From positions 1 to 64,000 of the forward strand of contig NZ_JHXF01000013.1 in the NCBI RefSeq assembly GCF_000621845.1: 64,000 bases of DNA, in the 5' to 3' direction. Positions 50,059 to 59,110 of this stretch are shown here, one piece after another (the stretch's first letter is position 1; the number at the start of each line of letters is the position of its first letter). The stretch is from Ruminococcus flavefaciens MA2007 (GTDB lineage Bacteria > Bacillota > Clostridia > Oscillospirales > Ruminococcaceae). Made by a program: the position numbers and the translations under genes. Under the pieces are notes generated by a model. It had not been told where the DNA came from. It saw nothing but the letters and a program-made list of their open reading frames with translations, and searched no databases.

Positions 50059-51192
50059 TCACAGACAGGATATTATGTTTTTTATATCATCACTGAGATA
50101 ATCAGGTACCTCATCCCAGTGAAGCTTGCTTGATACGGCAGGGTGCGGAAGACCGATAAATCTGACATTTTCGTTCTTTATCAGTTTTTTCACCATAGGA
50201 TCAGCAATAATGACAGAGTATCTGCCGCTGTTTACTTCTCTTCTGACCTCACTCTCGTCGGGGAGCTCCTTATCATAGGGGAGAGCCAGTTCTTTTTCTA
50301 GCCCGAACATACTGCCAACGGTTACGGATATATCTATGCTTTGATGTATCATGTCACGAAGCGAATTTGCAAATATCTGTTCGTGTATGATGAGTATACC
50401 GCCATCGGAATACGGACAACCGACAGAAACATATTCCCTGTTGAGCTTCTTTTCAAAGCCGTCAGCGCCTTTTATGGGAACTCCGCAGATATATGGTATT
50501 CCGTACAGCTTATGAAGAAGTTTTGCGGCGGCAAGACCCGAACGCGATACCACTATGCTCAGGTCGGCATCAGAACAGTCTTCGACCTGTTCAACTGTAA
50601 GTCCGACGGCAAAGCGGGATACTATTTCATATCCCAGCGATACGATGTGTTCGCATATCATTTCACAGTTTCCTTTGCTGCCAAAGTCTATTGGAAGAAG
50701 TCCGAGTATGTTCACTCTTTTCCCCAAAGTGCACTCCTTGCTGCGTTCCTTTGTAAAGCGCTTTATCAGTGCTGTGAATACATCGGAGGCACCTCTGTCA
50801 TAGAAGCGCTGTCCCGTAGTGTTGAAGCCGAATGACGGTATTCCTGTGGAGTATTCTGTTTCGGCTGCCATGCCTTTCAGGTCGGTGCCTATCACCATTG
50901 GTACAGGACTTCCGAGATATGCAATGACAGTAGGGGAAAGGTCCTTTGCAGCGGCTATCGTCTTATTTATATACTTATCGTCATTGCCCATGACAGCGTC
51001 CATACGGCGAAGTCCCGAGCAGAACACAGCCGAGCGTGAGCCCAGCCAGCGCGGTTCGTCGTAGCTTGTGTAATTGCCTGTACAGCCTGAAGCGTCATGC
51101 ATTACAACAATTCCGCCGAGGTCGAACAACGCGGAAGCAGCTCCCGAATAATCAGGTGCAAGAGGGGGAAGATCGATACAAAGTCTGCTCAT
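50059..51192 (-). CDS. Nitrogenase component-1-like oxidoreductase subunit (second)
   Basis: 377 residues. Opens [20 protein letters not shown], then MHDASGCTGNYTSYDEPRW (Cys37) and SAVFCSGLRRMDAVMGNDDK (Cys58), positions comparable to the P-cluster or iron-sulfur ligands of NifD/NifK-like chains. VIAYLGSPVPMVIGTDLKGM is the component-1 beta-strand with the switch to the next domain. Shorter than NifD or NifK (about 490), typical of nitrogenase-like reductases. It should form a complex with the neighbour encoded four bases upstream (overlapping) and receive electrons from the NifH-like protein. Substrate unknown. Confidence 0.82.
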   Translation of the reverse strand: MSRLCIDLPPLAPDYSGAASALFDLGGIVVMHDASGCTGNYTSYDEPRWLGSRSAVFCSGLRRMDAVMGNDDKYINKTIAAAKDLSPTVIAYLGSPVPMVIGTDLKGMAAETEYSTGIPSFGFNTTGQRFYDRGASDVFTALIKRFTKERSKECTLGKRVNILGLLPIDFGSKGNCEMICEHIVSLGYEIVSRFAVGLTVEQVEDCSDADLSIVVSRSGLAAAKLLHKLYGIPYICGVPIKGADGFEKKLNREYVSVGCPYSDGGILIIHEQIFANSLRDMIHQSIDISVTVGSMFGLEKELALPYDKELPDESEVRREVNSGRYSVIIADPMVKKLIKNENVRFIGLPHPAVSSKLHWDEVPDYLSDDIKNIISCL

Positions 51193-52463
51193 ATTATAAG
51201 TCCTGCCTCCTTTATCATTTCCTGTACATCTGCTTTTTCCGTGTATGCTTCAACAAGCATATCCATGAGGCGGACTATGCCGTCGTAGCCGAAAAGGCCT
51301 TCGTCTTCCATGATATTCACGACCTTGTCAGAACCTGTCATATAGCCGCAGTCAAATCCTATGCAAAGGTACTGCCTGCCCTCAAACGGAAAAGTAACAG
51401 CTTCGTGGCAGAGCGGATCCTCCACAAGTATATCAGGGTATTTTTTTGAAAGAAGCTCAAAAGCTCCTTTTTCATGTGCCGGTATCCCGTCAGAAGCTAT
51501 CATGCCAATATTGAAGCCGTATTCCGAAAGGGTAAGCGCAAGAGAAAAGGGCTTTATTACAGCCTGAAAGTCCACTGCTATGGGATAATCTCCTATCAAA
51601 GAACGAGCCTGTTCCAGCTTTTCTTCGGCTTTTATACGGTATTCCTTTGAAGGCGTAACAATATCCTCTCCTATAAATTCCGACAGGTCTTCGTAAAACC
51701 GCTCTATCACTTCGGGAGTGTGGTTTACGTAGGCTGTCATGTACGGTATGCCAAGCTCTTTTTCCATTTGCTGCGCCGCTTTGAGCGCTATGGGAGCTAT
51801 CACGATATTAAGCCTTGCTTCCGACATGGTCTGAAAGCTCTTAAAGTCCTTGTGGTCGGAAATGTGAGAGACGCTCCATCCCTTTGAATGAAGAAGCTTT
51901 TTCAGCTCGCACTCCTCGCTGAATGAAACATTGCTGCCGAGAATATTGATCTGACTGCGCTTGACATTGCTTTTTTCAAGAAGTCCGTACATATTCATCT
52001 CAATAGTAACGCCCGGCGGATAGGGAGTATCAAGGGATATCGGGTTCATGGTGCAGTGCCTGAACTTAACGTCTGGATACTTACTGTCAAGCTCTGCGAG
52101 TATGGCTTCATGGTCTGTGCCGAGAAGATCGTCAAGGCACGATGTAAATATAAACAGAACCTTTGGTACTTTCGAAAGAGCTTCAAAAAGTTCTCCTACA
52201 CTGTTGATTATAAGCTGCTCGAAATCGCCCGAAACTATATCTGCTTCGTTAATAAAAAGATAGGAGATACGGTCCTTTATACCGTTCTGAGCGCCTCCGA
52301 GCGCTCCATGTCTGCCGCAGGCAAAGGGACATACAAAAAGCTGGTGGCTTTCAGGGACAAGTGCGGCTATCCTTACAACTCCCCAACCGCCGTGCGCAGG
52401 AGAAACATAATGAAGACTCGGCGCAGAAGGACAGTTAAAGTTTATTTTACTGCATTTGCTCAT
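51189..52463 (-). CDS. Nitrogenase component-1-like oxidoreductase subunit (first)
   Basis: 424 residues. [20 protein letters not shown] (Cys45, Cys49), [14 protein letters not shown] and [20 protein letters not shown] (Cys109) follow the order of component-1 signature segments. A later [20 protein letters not shown] and [20 protein letters not shown] form the C-terminal Rossmann-like domain. GGAGG lies eight bases before ATG 52463, which overlaps the NifH-like stop codon. It lacks the residues that hold FeMo-co in true NifD as far as I can judge by eye, so nitrogen fixation is unlikely. Confidence 0.82.
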   Translation of the reverse strand: MSKCSKINFNCPSAPSLHYVSPAHGGWGVVRIAALVPESHQLFVCPFACGRHGALGGAQNGIKDRISYLFINEADIVSGDFEQLIINSVGELFEALSKVPKVLFIFTSCLDDLLGTDHEAILAELDSKYPDVKFRHCTMNPISLDTPYPPGVTIEMNMYGLLEKSNVKRSQINILGSNVSFSEECELKKLLHSKGWSVSHISDHKDFKSFQTMSEARLNIVIAPIALKAAQQMEKELGIPYMTAYVNHTPEVIERFYEDLSEFIGEDIVTPSKEYRIKAEEKLEQARSLIGDYPIAVDFQAVIKPFSLALTLSEYGFNIGMIASDGIPAHEKGAFELLSKKYPDILVEDPLCHEAVTFPFEGRQYLCIGFDCGYMTGSDKVVNIMEDEGLFGYDGIVRLMDMLVEAYTEKADVQEMIKEAGLII

Positions 52464-53224
52464 TGTTCGTCCTCCGTAAGTTTGATTATCCGACTTGCAA
52501 GTTCCCTGTAGCATGACGCCATTTCTGAATGCGGAAGGGCTTCAATGACTGTTTTGCCCTGATTTTCAGCTTCCTGTACCGCGCTGTCACGCGGTATCAC
52601 CGATACTATATCCCCGCCTATCTCGTCAAGTGCTTTTTGAACTATCTCAACTTCATCAGGAACATTTCTCGAATTCAGTATAACTCCCGAATAGCTTGCA
52701 TAGCCGCGCTTGCCGAAATTTCTCACAGCAGAAGCAATATTTGAAGCCGCATACAACGACATCATCTCCCCTGAAGTGACGATAAAAACATTTTTTGCAT
52801 AGCCGTCACGTATAGGCATTGCGAAACCACCGCAGACTACATCTCCGAGAACATCATAGAGAATTATATCAGGCTTGCATATATCATAAGCACCAAGTTC
52901 TTCAAGCTTTTCAAGAGCCGTTATTATACCGCGTCCTGCACAGCCGATACCGGGAGTCGGACCACCTGCCTCAACACACCATACTCCGCTTGGACTGCGG
53001 AAAAGAACATCCTCGGCGGTGATATTGTTCTCACCTTTTTCACGAATAGCGTCGAGTACAGAGCTTATCCTTTTTCCGTCGGTGAGGTTTTTGGTGGAAT
53101 CTGCTTTCGGATCGCACCCTATCTGCAAAACGCTATATCCGAGAGCAGAAAAAGCTGCGGACAGGTTTGAAGTCGTTGTAGACTTTCCTATACCGCCTTT
53201 TCCATATATTGCTATTTTTCTCAT
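52460..53224 (-). CDS. NifH/BchL-like iron-sulfur ATPase (component 2)
   Basis: 254 residues. [20 protein letters not shown] (P-loop), [11 protein letters not shown] (switch I), [16 protein letters not shown] with Cys95 and [20 protein letters not shown] with Cys131: the two cysteines from each monomer that hold the bridging 4Fe-4S cluster are both present. It hydrolyses ATP to pass low-potential electrons to a component-1 partner. The partner genes follow with stop-start overlaps, then a FecBCDE importer. No nifB, nifE, nifN or nifV is near, so it is a nitrogenase-like system of unknown substrate. Confidence 0.93.
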   Translation of the reverse strand: MRKIAIYGKGGIGKSTTTSNLSAAFSALGYSVLQIGCDPKADSTKNLTDGKRISSVLDAIREKGENNITAEDVLFRSPSGVWCVEAGGPTPGIGCAGRGIITALEKLEELGAYDICKPDIILYDVLGDVVCGGFAMPIRDGYAKNVFIVTSGEMMSLYAASNIASAVRNFGKRGYASYSGVILNSRNVPDEVEIVQKALDEIGGDIVSVIPRDSAVQEAENQGKTVIEALPHSEMASCYRELASRIIKLTEDEQ

Positions 53225-53291
53225 TTAACACCCTTCTTGTTATATATTGCTAACTAAATATCAAAAATATAAGTTTGCTGTTAAAGCAAAC

Positions 53292-53331
53292 TTAGTAAGC
53301 ATATACTAACATTAAAAACCTGATTTGTCAA
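53292..53331 (-). promoter_or_regulatory. Promoter of the nitrogenase-like operon with TTAGTA/TACTAA operator
   Basis: Minus strand TTGACA (53331-53326), 17 bases, TAGTAT (53308-53303). The dyad TTAGTA-6-TACTAA at 53292-53309 covers the -10. A second inverted repeat AAGTTTGC/GCAAACTT lies at about 53272-53292 in the leader. Confidence 0.75.
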
Positions 53332-53431
53332 TAAAAAGTCATTTATTATCTTAAATCTTTGTATGCAGAACCAGTTTAATCATTTTCATTCGAAAAATTA
53401 TATTCAAATTGCTTATGACAAATGGATAAAA

Positions 53432-53494
53432 CTATGTCCAACTCGTATGTGCCTGTTTTGAATCTGATTTTTTTGATATATATCTTTTTTTCAT
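53432..53494 (-). pseudogene. Frameshifted relative of the 31-residue peptide gene
   Basis: A short frame beginning MKKRYISKKSDSKQ. At base level it aligns with the peptide gene at 59737-59832, including 22 identical bases (53442-53463 and 59779-59800), but one base is missing, so the shared FKTGTYEL is read out of frame. It lies 20 bases after the membrane-protein gene. Confidence 0.55.
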
Positions 53495-53512
53495 CGTAAT
53501 CTGCCCCTTTTA

Positions 53513-54163
53513 TCAGATTAGATTAAGTATCCCGATTAGTCCGAACATAGAAAGTCCTAAGCTCGGCATGATGATTCCGGGGAGATCTTGAAATTTTATC
53601 GGATCAATTTTTCGGCAGGTCACGCCAAATATCAGGAATACAATTGGATTCAGCAGTACACATATCTTTGGTACATCAAGTGCGCCGTTCAGAATAGCGA
53701 TTATCACAAGAACTGTCGGTACTAACAGTGAAATATAGCCTGTGAAGAATGTAGGTGTTATCTGTTTATAGAGCTTTTCAAGAATATCATCGGCGATTTG
53801 CAGATTACCGTGTATCATTGCACCTTTGTAAATAAGCGCCTGCAGGCAAACAAAAGCATGAATAAAAATACCTGCCATTGCTCCGAAATATCCGAAACCG
53901 ATTGTCATATAACCGAGCAGCGAATGTGTTTCAGCTATCTGCATACCGATAGAATAAAAACCAAGCCCTACTAACGCATCACCTATCATAGCAAGAGCGA
54001 TTGAAAGTCCAAATCTCCAATCTGCCATTTTGATCCAGTTGCTGTCAATATTCTTTGAAGTTCCAAGCTTTTCATTTCCTTTACCTTTCAAATCAAAGAG
54101 AATATCTCCCGTGCAACAAAGCAGACCGCCAATCAGACCTAATATTGAAAAACCCAAATACAT
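53513..54163 (-). CDS. Multi-pass membrane protein of unknown function
   Basis: 216 residues with six to seven membrane helices (about 3-18, 47-66, 80-105, 145-165, 170-185, 195-213) and few charged loops; begins MYLGFSILGLIGGLLCCTGD. No catalytic motif seen. Last protein gene of the methyltransferase-rich run, 11 bases after the ICMT-like gene. GGAG lies about seven bases before the ATG. Confidence 0.75.
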   Translation of the reverse strand: MYLGFSILGLIGGLLCCTGDILFDLKGKGNEKLGTSKNIDSNWIKMADWRFGLSIALAMIGDALVGLGFYSIGMQIAETHSLLGYMTIGFGYFGAMAGIFIHAFVCLQALIYKGAMIHGNLQIADDILEKLYKQITPTFFTGYISLLVPTVLVIIAILNGALDVPKICVLLNPIVFLIFGVTCRKIDPIKFQDLPGIIMPSLGLSMFGLIGILNLI

Positions 54164-54174
54164 AGCATACTCCT

Positions 54175-54660
54175 TTACTTTCTTTTAAATGGTATGCATC
54201 TGTTTACGCATTTGCAGTATTCTTTGTACTCCTGCCCGTAAAGCTCATGCAGCCATTTTTCTTCCGTTACTTTCAGCACAACGGTCATAATGCCACAATT
54301 AATAACGATCACGGGAATCAGAAATATATTATGCCACATCAGGCTGATACCTGTAATCAACATCCACCAGCCGCTGTACATTGGATTTCTTACCCACGCA
54401 TATATTCCGTCTGTTTTCAGATGATTTTCTTTTATATTATCGTCCATTCCAGACCGTACAGCACCAATAAACCAGACGATCAGACCTGCGATAATAAGTG
54501 CAATTCCAATGGCTATCAACATCGCCGCAGGAAATCCACTGACGGTTCCAAGATGTAAAACATAACTGAATACAGCAATCGCAATGGCAGCAACAACTGC
54601 CATTCCGACTACAAGAAACGGTCCGATACCAAAAATCGGTAAATGCTCTTTATTCTTCAT
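54175..54660 (-). CDS. Isoprenylcysteine carboxyl methyltransferase-like membrane methyltransferase
   Basis: 161 residues, about four membrane helices. VRNPMYSGWWMLITGISLMW and EEKWLHELYGQEYKEYCKCV with the closing CIPF match the ICMT/PEMT family, whose SAM site is formed by the R-N-P-M-Y and E-E-x-L segments. Methylates a membrane-embedded or lipid substrate. GGAG seven bases before the ATG; nine bases after the ZIP gene. Confidence 0.82.
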   Translation of the reverse strand: MKNKEHLPIFGIGPFLVVGMAVVAAIAIAVFSYVLHLGTVSGFPAAMLIAIGIALIIAGLIVWFIGAVRSGMDDNIKENHLKTDGIYAWVRNPMYSGWWMLITGISLMWHNIFLIPVIVINCGIMTVVLKVTEEKWLHELYGQEYKEYCKCVNRCIPFKRK

Positions 54661-54669
54661 TTTTCTCTC

Positions 54670-55452
54670 CTATCCAAGTGCAACATCCAATATCATCATC
54701 AGAGTAAAGCCGACAGAAAACAGGATAACACCGATGTTTGAATGCTCTCCTTCAGACATTTCGGGAATCAGTTCCTCTACCACCACATATATCATTGCTC
54801 CTGCGGCAAAGCTCAGCAGATACGGCATTATAGGCAGTAATTGACTTGCAAATAGTATCGTGAGGAGTGCGCCGACCGGTTCAACTGCTCCTGATAATAC
54901 ACCGCCCGCAAACGCCTTCCATTTGCTTTTTCCCTCCACATGAAGCGGCATTGAAATGATAGCTCCTTCAGGAAAATTCTGTATTGCAATTCCGAGAGCC
55001 AGAGCGAGCGCTCCGCCTGCGGTCATATCAGCAGAGCCTGATATAAAGCCTGCATATACGATACCAACAGCCATACCTTCGGGGATATTATGTAGCGTAA
55101 CTGCAAGCACCATCATTGTTGTACGTGCCAGCTTTGACGGCAATCCCTCCGCTTTTTCTTCATTCATGTGCAGATGTGGTATCAGACTATCAAGCAGCAA
55201 AAGGAAAAGAATGCCGCACCAAAATCCGACAACCGCAGGAAGAAAAGCGAGTTTTCCCATATTCTCTGACATATTCATTGCCGGAATTATAAGACTCCAT
55301 ATCGAAGCGGCTGTCATCACGCCTGCTGCAAATCCTGTCAACGCCCGCTGAACACATCTGCTTAGGTTGTGCTTCATGAAAAGCACACAGCCTGCGCCAA
55401 GTGCGGTGCCGAGAAAAGGAATCAGAAGTCCAGATAATATTTCTGTTTTCAT
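54670..55452 (-). CDS. ZIP family divalent metal transporter
   Basis: 260 residues, eight membrane helices. VTLHNIPEGMAVGIVYAGF (helix IV metal site HNxPEG) and IAIQNFPEGAIISMPLHVEG (helix V, His replaced by Gln in the first position) are the ZIP signature. A histidine-containing loop DSLIPHLHMNEEKAEG precedes them. It imports zinc, iron or manganese. Overlaps the upstream methyltransferase stop by four bases. The only classical metal transporter in this run. Confidence 0.93.
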   Translation of the reverse strand: MKTEILSGLLIPFLGTALGAGCVLFMKHNLSRCVQRALTGFAAGVMTAASIWSLIIPAMNMSENMGKLAFLPAVVGFWCGILFLLLLDSLIPHLHMNEEKAEGLPSKLARTTMMVLAVTLHNIPEGMAVGIVYAGFISGSADMTAGGALALALGIAIQNFPEGAIISMPLHVEGKSKWKAFAGGVLSGAVEPVGALLTILFASQLLPIMPYLLSFAAGAMIYVVVEELIPEMSEGEHSNIGVILFSVGFTLMMILDVALG

Positions 55453-56234
55453 TTTCTGCCCACAAGCAACGACGAGCCGCTCAGTCCAAGAACTTTTGCT
55501 TCTCCCTTTGACATGAACATACCGTTTGTAGTGTCAATCAGCTCAACGACTTCATAGCCCTCGTTATACAGTTCACTGATAAACTGCTGCATATCGCCGT
55601 AACGAGCCTTTGACATAATGTCATGTATTGCAAATGTGCCGCCTTTTTTCAGCACACGCATAGTTTCACGGAGAAGCTCCTGTTTATTTACTCCTGTGAT
55701 ATTATGGTAAACATAATTGCTCGTAACTGCGTCAAAATATTCATCAGGATAATCAAGCTTGCAGGCGTCACCCTGATGAAATTCCGTATTCTGAACACCC
55801 TCAGAATCAGAATTATCCTCGCAAAGCTGCTGACTGAACGACGCATACTCCATGCCCCAGCGGTCTATGCCGACCATTCTGCCCTGAGGATTTCGCTTTG
55901 CACAAGCAATGGTCAGCGCACCGCTTCCGCAGCCAACGTCAAGTCCGATACCGCCTTCGGGCAGCGTAATATATTTCGCAGTACCCTCGACAATCGCTTT
56001 GGATAGCTGTCGGTTGCCGTTATATGAGAATTTACAGTGTGCATAAATGCTCCATGCTGTCATCGCACCGCAGGCAAGTGTGCCTGCGCCTGCCGTTCCG
56101 ACAAGAGCCATTTTCAGCTTTGGACTCATCTTAGCACACATAAGCGCTGCTGTTCCTGCGCCGAGAATAGCCGTTCCTGCAGTCAATGCAGTTATCATTC
56201 CGTTTGGCACCCAGTTCTTATAATTTGCACTCAT
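55449..56234 (-). CDS. Membrane-tethered class I SAM methyltransferase
   Basis: 261 residues. Two N-terminal membrane helices (about 12-32 and 40-62), then a Rossmann methyltransferase: IGLDVGCGSGALTIACAKRN (motif I), GMEYASFSQQ, DAVTSNYVYHNIT (motif IV/post II) and LKKGGTFAIHDIM (motif VI region). Substrate unknown. AAAGGAG lies seven bases before the ATG. One of six SAM-binding enzymes on this strand. Confidence 0.88.
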   Translation of the reverse strand: MSANYKNWVPNGMITALTAGTAILGAGTAALMCAKMSPKLKMALVGTAGAGTLACGAMTAWSIYAHCKFSYNGNRQLSKAIVEGTAKYITLPEGGIGLDVGCGSGALTIACAKRNPQGRMVGIDRWGMEYASFSQQLCEDNSDSEGVQNTEFHQGDACKLDYPDEYFDAVTSNYVYHNITGVNKQELLRETMRVLKKGGTFAIHDIMSKARYGDMQQFISELYNEGYEVVELIDTTNGMFMSKGEAKVLGLSGSSLLVGRK

Positions 56235-56246
56235 GATTATACTCCT

Positions 56247-56843
56247 TTACCTTTTATATCCCATAACTAAAAACAGATTTTCCTTTTTATTTATTGAAAT
56301 ATCAGTAAATCCTGCTGTTTTAAGCATATTTGCAATCTGCTCCGCAGTATATCTGGTCATGCAGGGGACTTTCTTTTCCCAATCCACATTCGGATCACCG
56401 TAATTATTGATAACTGCAAAACAGCCGTTCTTTACAAGCGAACGGTATATCTCCCTGAACGCTTTTTCAAGTTTTTTCCAGAAGAAAACTGTCTCAAAAG
56501 CGGTGATAAGTTCTATGCTGTTATCCTTGAACGGGAGCTTTTCAGCGCTGCCTTTGATTATTTTGACACGTTTGCCGAGCTCGTCTTTATTGACTTTCTG
56601 TGCCTTTTTTACGCTTTCATCTGATATATCCAGCCCGATAAACTTCGCTTTTGCACTCATTCCAAGCATACGCTTTATATTATATCCTCCGCCGCAGCCT
56701 AAATCTGCGACCTTGCCGTTCTCTGGTATTTTTATGCGTTCCAGCGCCCACTGTGCCATTGGCAAATGCTCCTTGTCCATACTGACAAGCATCACTCGTC
56801 CGAGAAGTCCTTTTGGATTTCCAAAATTATCTGTAAAACTCAT
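56247..56843 (-). CDS. Class I SAM-dependent methyltransferase
   Basis: 198 residues. VADLGCGGGYNIKRMLGMSA (motif I), GLDISDESVKKAQ, ELITAFETVFFWKKLEKAFR and VKNGCFAVINNYGD. The TAFETVFFW block also occurs in the methyltransferase at 59111 (TAFETIYFW), so the two are paralogues. Substrate unknown. Start MSFTDNFGNPKG with GGAG six bases upstream. Confidence 0.88.
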   Translation of the reverse strand: MSFTDNFGNPKGLLGRVMLVSMDKEHLPMAQWALERIKIPENGKVADLGCGGGYNIKRMLGMSAKAKFIGLDISDESVKKAQKVNKDELGKRVKIIKGSAEKLPFKDNSIELITAFETVFFWKKLEKAFREIYRSLVKNGCFAVINNYGDPNVDWEKKVPCMTRYTAEQIANMLKTAGFTDISINKKENLFLVMGYKR

Positions 56844-56853
56844 AATTTACTCC

Positions 56854-57435
56854 TTATTGCTGTTCAAATCTGAACAGCTTTTTCGTTATAGCGTAAATTA
56901 CAACAGCAACAGCTATTCCGATTATCAATACAACAGAAAATGCCCATGCAGGGCTGCAATTCATAAGTGTGTCCGCATAACCGCCCGGCATCTCCTCAAC
57001 AGCACACTTGTATGTATAATCACGATTGAACCATATCTGTCCGTAGTATCCAAATGTAGAAAATGTCATAATGACTGAAGCGATCAGGTTGCCTGCTGAG
57101 CCATACTTAAATATCATGCGAACGATTTCCGCAAGCACCGCAATAACTATGACAGGTACACAGTGCCACAAATTCGCGTCCTGCATTGCAAAGAAAGCAA
57201 GAAGCATACCACATGATAAACACGCCGCAACTCCAAAAGCCCTTATTTTATCAAATGCTTTCGCTGCTACTCCAGTTACAAGCAATCCGGCGGTTATCTG
57301 ATAGCAAACGAAGAAAAACGGATGTATCGCCCCAAATACGCAGACGATCACTGACATCACAACGTAAAGAACAACATAAAGCAGCACCCATAAAGCGTTC
57401 TTCGTGCTCCATTTCTTTTCAGATTTCATTCTCAT
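56854..57435 (-). CDS. MptD-like ECF S-component-type membrane protein
   Basis: 193 residues, about six membrane helices. Begins with a basic stretch, then VVMSVIVCVFGAIHPFFFVC, FGVAACLSCGMLLAFFAMQD, and an outer-face CAVEEMPGGYADTLMNCSPA before the last helix. The G-x-I-H-P segment and the late GGY-A-D loop echo the MptD-family S component at 28321. It lacks adjacent T and ATPase genes, so it may share those at 28.9-31.1 kb. Four-base overlap with the hydrolase upstream. Assignment is moderate. Confidence 0.62.
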   Translation of the reverse strand: MRMKSEKKWSTKNALWVLLYVVLYVVMSVIVCVFGAIHPFFFVCYQITAGLLVTGVAAKAFDKIRAFGVAACLSCGMLLAFFAMQDANLWHCVPVIVIAVLAEIVRMIFKYGSAGNLIASVIMTFSTFGYYGQIWFNRDYTYKCAVEEMPGGYADTLMNCSPAWAFSVVLIIGIAVAVVIYAITKKLFRFEQQ

Positions 57436-58415
57436 TTCTCCTTATTAAAGTAGTTTTGTATCAGCCTCATCACTTCATTAAATGCAGGCTTGCAGCCTGG
57501 AATAAAGTATTGCAGTGCATAGCAGTGATGCATACCTTTTCCAACATGAATAATACACTTTGCACCTGCTTTTCGGTAGCTCTCTGCATAGCTCGGTGCA
57601 AAGGCATACAGCGTTTCAGCACTTCCGTAATAAAAATGCGTCATGGGAGCATTGCGGAAATCTCCGTGTGCCGTTGCAAGGTATATTTCAGGAATATCTC
57701 TGCCGTGACACATTATATCATGGGCAGTATACATATACTCGGCAGGTATCATGATATCCCTTTTATCGAGCACTTGTATTTCTGCTTTCTCCGTTTCTGT
57801 AATGGGAATGCTCCCGGGCGAAATAGGTATAAGCATTCCCGGCATTGGAATACTGCTTCCGCTGTCATTCAGCTCATTGATATATGTGATAAGGTCGAGT
57901 ATCAGTGCTCCGCCCGATGAAAAACCAAGAAATACAATATTTTCAGCTTTATAAAACTTAAGCATTTTCGCATAGCATTCAAATATCATCTGCACATTTT
58001 CAAGCATATCATGTTCATGGCAGAGGGGATAATACGGAAACCACACATCAGCATTTGCAGTTTCTGAAATTTTTCTCGAAAGTCCCACATCGCCCTTATC
58101 CGAGCCGAGTATCATTCCACCGCCAAATACGAACAGCACCGCTTTCTTCCGCCGTTTCTTTTCTATATCAATTTCAAGGCAGTGATAATTTCCATATATC
58201 AGATGATCAGTGTAATGTGCCTTGCTGTCATCGGGCATGATGAAATGTCGGTTTTTTGCATTCATTTTCGCCGATTTTGCAAGGACTTCTTCTTTTGTAC
58301 CTACAAGGCTGTTCCTGATCTTTGCAGCCTTCACCACTACTTTTATCAGCTTATACAGCGGATTATTCAAAGCATCGGGAGCTTTTACTACCTTATCATG
58401 TTTATCGAATTTCAT
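57432..58415 (-). CDS. Alpha/beta hydrolase, HSL/acetyl-esterase type
   Basis: 327 residues. LFVFGGGMILGSDKGDVGLS replaces the HGGG oxyanion motif with FGGG. FLGFSSGGALILDLI holds the nucleophile Ser near 170, and GKGMHHCYALQYFIPG supplies the catalytic His near 305. Hormone-sensitive-lipase-like esterase layout; substrate unknown. It overlaps the downstream MptD-like gene by four bases. The start ATG 58415 has GGTGG upstream, a moderate match. Confidence 0.82.
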   Translation of the reverse strand: MKFDKHDKVVKAPDALNNPLYKLIKVVVKAAKIRNSLVGTKEEVLAKSAKMNAKNRHFIMPDDSKAHYTDHLIYGNYHCLEIDIEKKRRKKAVLFVFGGGMILGSDKGDVGLSRKISETANADVWFPYYPLCHEHDMLENVQMIFECYAKMLKFYKAENIVFLGFSSGGALILDLITYINELNDSGSSIPMPGMLIPISPGSIPITETEKAEIQVLDKRDIMIPAEYMYTAHDIMCHGRDIPEIYLATAHGDFRNAPMTHFYYGSAETLYAFAPSYAESYRKAGAKCIIHVGKGMHHCYALQYFIPGCKPAFNEVMRLIQNYFNKEK

Positions 58416-58527
58416 ATTATAACCACCTTAACGCAACAGATTTATTAGCTTGTCATGACAGCAACAAACAGTCCAGTAAGCATCAGAACACAGAATCTGC
58501 GCCATATTCCAAAACATATTTCACCCT

Positions 58528-59037
58528 TTAATTCAGTAATTTCAGAAAAATCCATGCCAACATTGCTGAAGCAAATATTTCAATAATTAGTTTATGCAAC
58601 TCTTTACCGTCCCATTGTGGCTCAACATTCCATACTTCGGGAGTTTTTCCTGTTTTTTGCTTTATCAATATACCAAAAATCTTTGTTTTGGTGAACATCC
58701 ACCAATCAAGAACAACAGCATCGAAGATTGAGATCATCCAGAAGAAGATCACAAAACGGAGAGTAAGCTGCCAGAAATTCATACCGGAGGTCACGCCTTG
58801 TTTTCCTGCAGATATAATCGTGATAATATACAGGACACCAATGACCAATGTCAGTATAGAAAGCGAGATTTTTCCTTTCAAGCTGAATTTTCTGCTTATC
58901 CCATGATCCTCCAATATTTTTTTCGCATTTGGAGTCATACACCAATAAGCAACCTGAGGTGCCGCGAAAGCACCAATCAGACAAAATGCAGTGAGAAGGA
59001 TTATGCCGATCACACCATATACTAGATTTAATAACAT
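58528..59037 (-). CDS. Four-helix membrane protein of unknown function
   Basis: 169 residues, helices at about 5-28, 55-77, 88-110 and 150-167. Begins MLLNLVYGVIGIILLTAFCL. The segment DAVVLDWWMFTKTKIFGI between helices is conserved-looking but I do not recognise it. No close ribosome binding site other than GAAGAGATGG about eight bases upstream. Confidence 0.65.
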   Translation of the reverse strand: MLLNLVYGVIGIILLTAFCLIGAFAAPQVAYWCMTPNAKKILEDHGISRKFSLKGKISLSILTLVIGVLYIITIISAGKQGVTSGMNFWQLTLRFVIFFWMISIFDAVVLDWWMFTKTKIFGILIKQKTGKTPEVWNVEPQWDGKELHKLIIEIFASAMLAWIFLKLLN

Positions 59038-59110
59038 TTATACCATCTCTTCACTAATAGTACTTTAAATTCTTTGAAAAGAATAAGTACAGGACGTTTT
59101 TTACCTAGAA

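Noticed and set aside
47023..53224. Classical nitrogen-fixation (nifHDK) operon
   Set aside because: Component-1 chains are too short, no cofactor-assembly genes are nearby, and the operon is tied to an importer.
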